Part shown: piece after piece, positions 63,210 through 63,574 of the stretch | How positions within the stretch are numbered: position 1 is the first letter of the stretch | Layout of the letters: each line of letters opens with the position of its first letter | Virus record (IMG/VR): IMGVR_UViG_3300048672_000387 | Location: 1 to 63,574 of that record | Origin: a virus | Length of the DNA: 63,574 nucleotides | Strand: one strand, 5' to 3' | Notes under the pieces: generated by a model | Databases searched by the model: none | The model's input: only the letters and a program-made list of their open reading frames with translations | Told to the model about the DNA's origin: nothing | Translations under genes and position numbers: made by a program

Positions 63210-63574
63210 TAGCTTACAACAAATGGTTAATTGATAATAATGAAAGGTTTTTTCAAGAATATTTAAATAGTTTACCTAAAAATGCAGAAATATTTAAAAC
63301 TAAATTAGATTTAAATCTACAAAATATTATTAATTATGCTTATGATTTATATGAAATACCTTTACAATTAAGAAATATTGTATTAGAAAATAGAATGAGA
63401 GAAAGTAATGAACTTTCTAACGCTAAATCAATGGTTGTCAATTATATTTTGAACAACAACATTAAGCCTTATGATTATAAAACTATTTATGATAAATTAT
63501 TTGGTTATAAAACTAATAGAACTACTTCTTTAAAAGCTAAAAGTAAAAAATTTGAAATAGAAGAACCTGTTAAA
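63197..63574 (+). CDS. unidentified early protein, 3' end beyond the window
   Basis: From the ATG at 63197 the frame stays open to the end (126 codons, no stop). The sequence is helical and hydrophilic (AYNKWLIDNNERFFQEYLN; NIVLENRMRESNELSNAK). No motif is recognised. Being downstream of a helicase, it may belong to the replication block. Confidence 0.5.
   Translation, partial: MQELIAYNKWLIDNNERFFQEYLNSLPKNAEIFKTKLDLNLQNIINYAYDLYEIPLQLRNIVLENRMRESNELSNAKSMVVNYILNNNIKPYDYKTIYDKLFGYKTNRTTSLKAKSKKFEIEEPVK

Noticed and set aside
1-63574. Recoding of TAG or TGA as seen in some crAss-like phages
   Set aside because: Gene boundaries agree with TAG and TGA as stops, e.g. the conserved YELW terminus followed by TAG at 61688-61690 and several ATGA overlaps.
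1-63574. CRISPR array or insertion sequence
   Set aside because: No regularly spaced repeats and no transposase or terminal inverted repeats were seen.

Overview
The window is part of the genome of a crAss-like phage (order Crassvirales), so the host is most likely a member of the Bacteroidota. Three things support this. The first is the gene complement: large terminase, portal, the crAss-type major capsid protein, IHF-like proteins, a P22 gp10-like tail protein, a giant polypeptide with the DxDxD motif of the crAss/YonO-type RNA polymerase, and a RepL-like protein. The second is the strong AT bias. The third is several Bacteroidota-type promoter elements (TAnnTTTG). TAG and TGA are both used as ordinary stops. 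The window opens inside a dUTPase gene and closes inside an unidentified gene, so both ends are internal to a larger genome.

Layout. (1) 1-819, plus strand: end of the dUTPase and two small genes, closed by a bidirectional terminator at 919-950. (2) 950-20181, minus strand: three very large genes. They encode a 1466-aa protein with a RecB-like PD-(D/E)XK nuclease core, a 4265-aa polypeptide carrying an SF1 helicase, an HExxH zincin motif and the RNA polymerase DxDxD motif, and a 676-aa putative cargo protein. By analogy with other crAss-like phages these are virion proteins ejected with the DNA. They have their own promoter, behind an intergenic region that may encode a small structured RNA. 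(3) 20558-52233, minus strand: virion and lysis genes. In transcription order from 52233 these are a RepL-like regulator, small genes, GroES-like, IHF-like and exonuclease genes, TerL (split by an intein at Walker B), portal, scaffold candidate, MCP, further structural genes, an SGNH-hydrolase fibre protein, a lysis cassette (DUF5675-like, u-spanin, two small membrane proteins), tail ring/tube/muzzle genes, and late accessory genes interrupted by a GIY-YIG endonuclease. (4) 52234-52736: divergent AT-rich control region. (5) 52737-63574, plus strand: early/replication-side genes, including an SF2 helicase, many short overlapping genes and an HNH endonuclease.

The most unusual part is the RNA-rich stretch at 53036-57700. 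It holds a convincing phage-encoded tmRNA (56213-56648) with a tag ending in LAA, three tRNA-like elements of irregular structure, and several strongly folded non-coding segments. Tetraloop GAAA hairpins recur at gene boundaries on both strands.

Seven short genes (42-57 aa) beyond the obvious long reading frames were found by reading the gaps. Start codons were moved inward for five genes where the longest frame begins implausibly. Short downstream genes at 61.2-61.7 kb are chained by a TGG-stop/ATG overlap that fixes a shared Tyr-Glu-Leu-Trp-type C terminus. All functional calls are from reading motifs by eye; no database or folding program was run.
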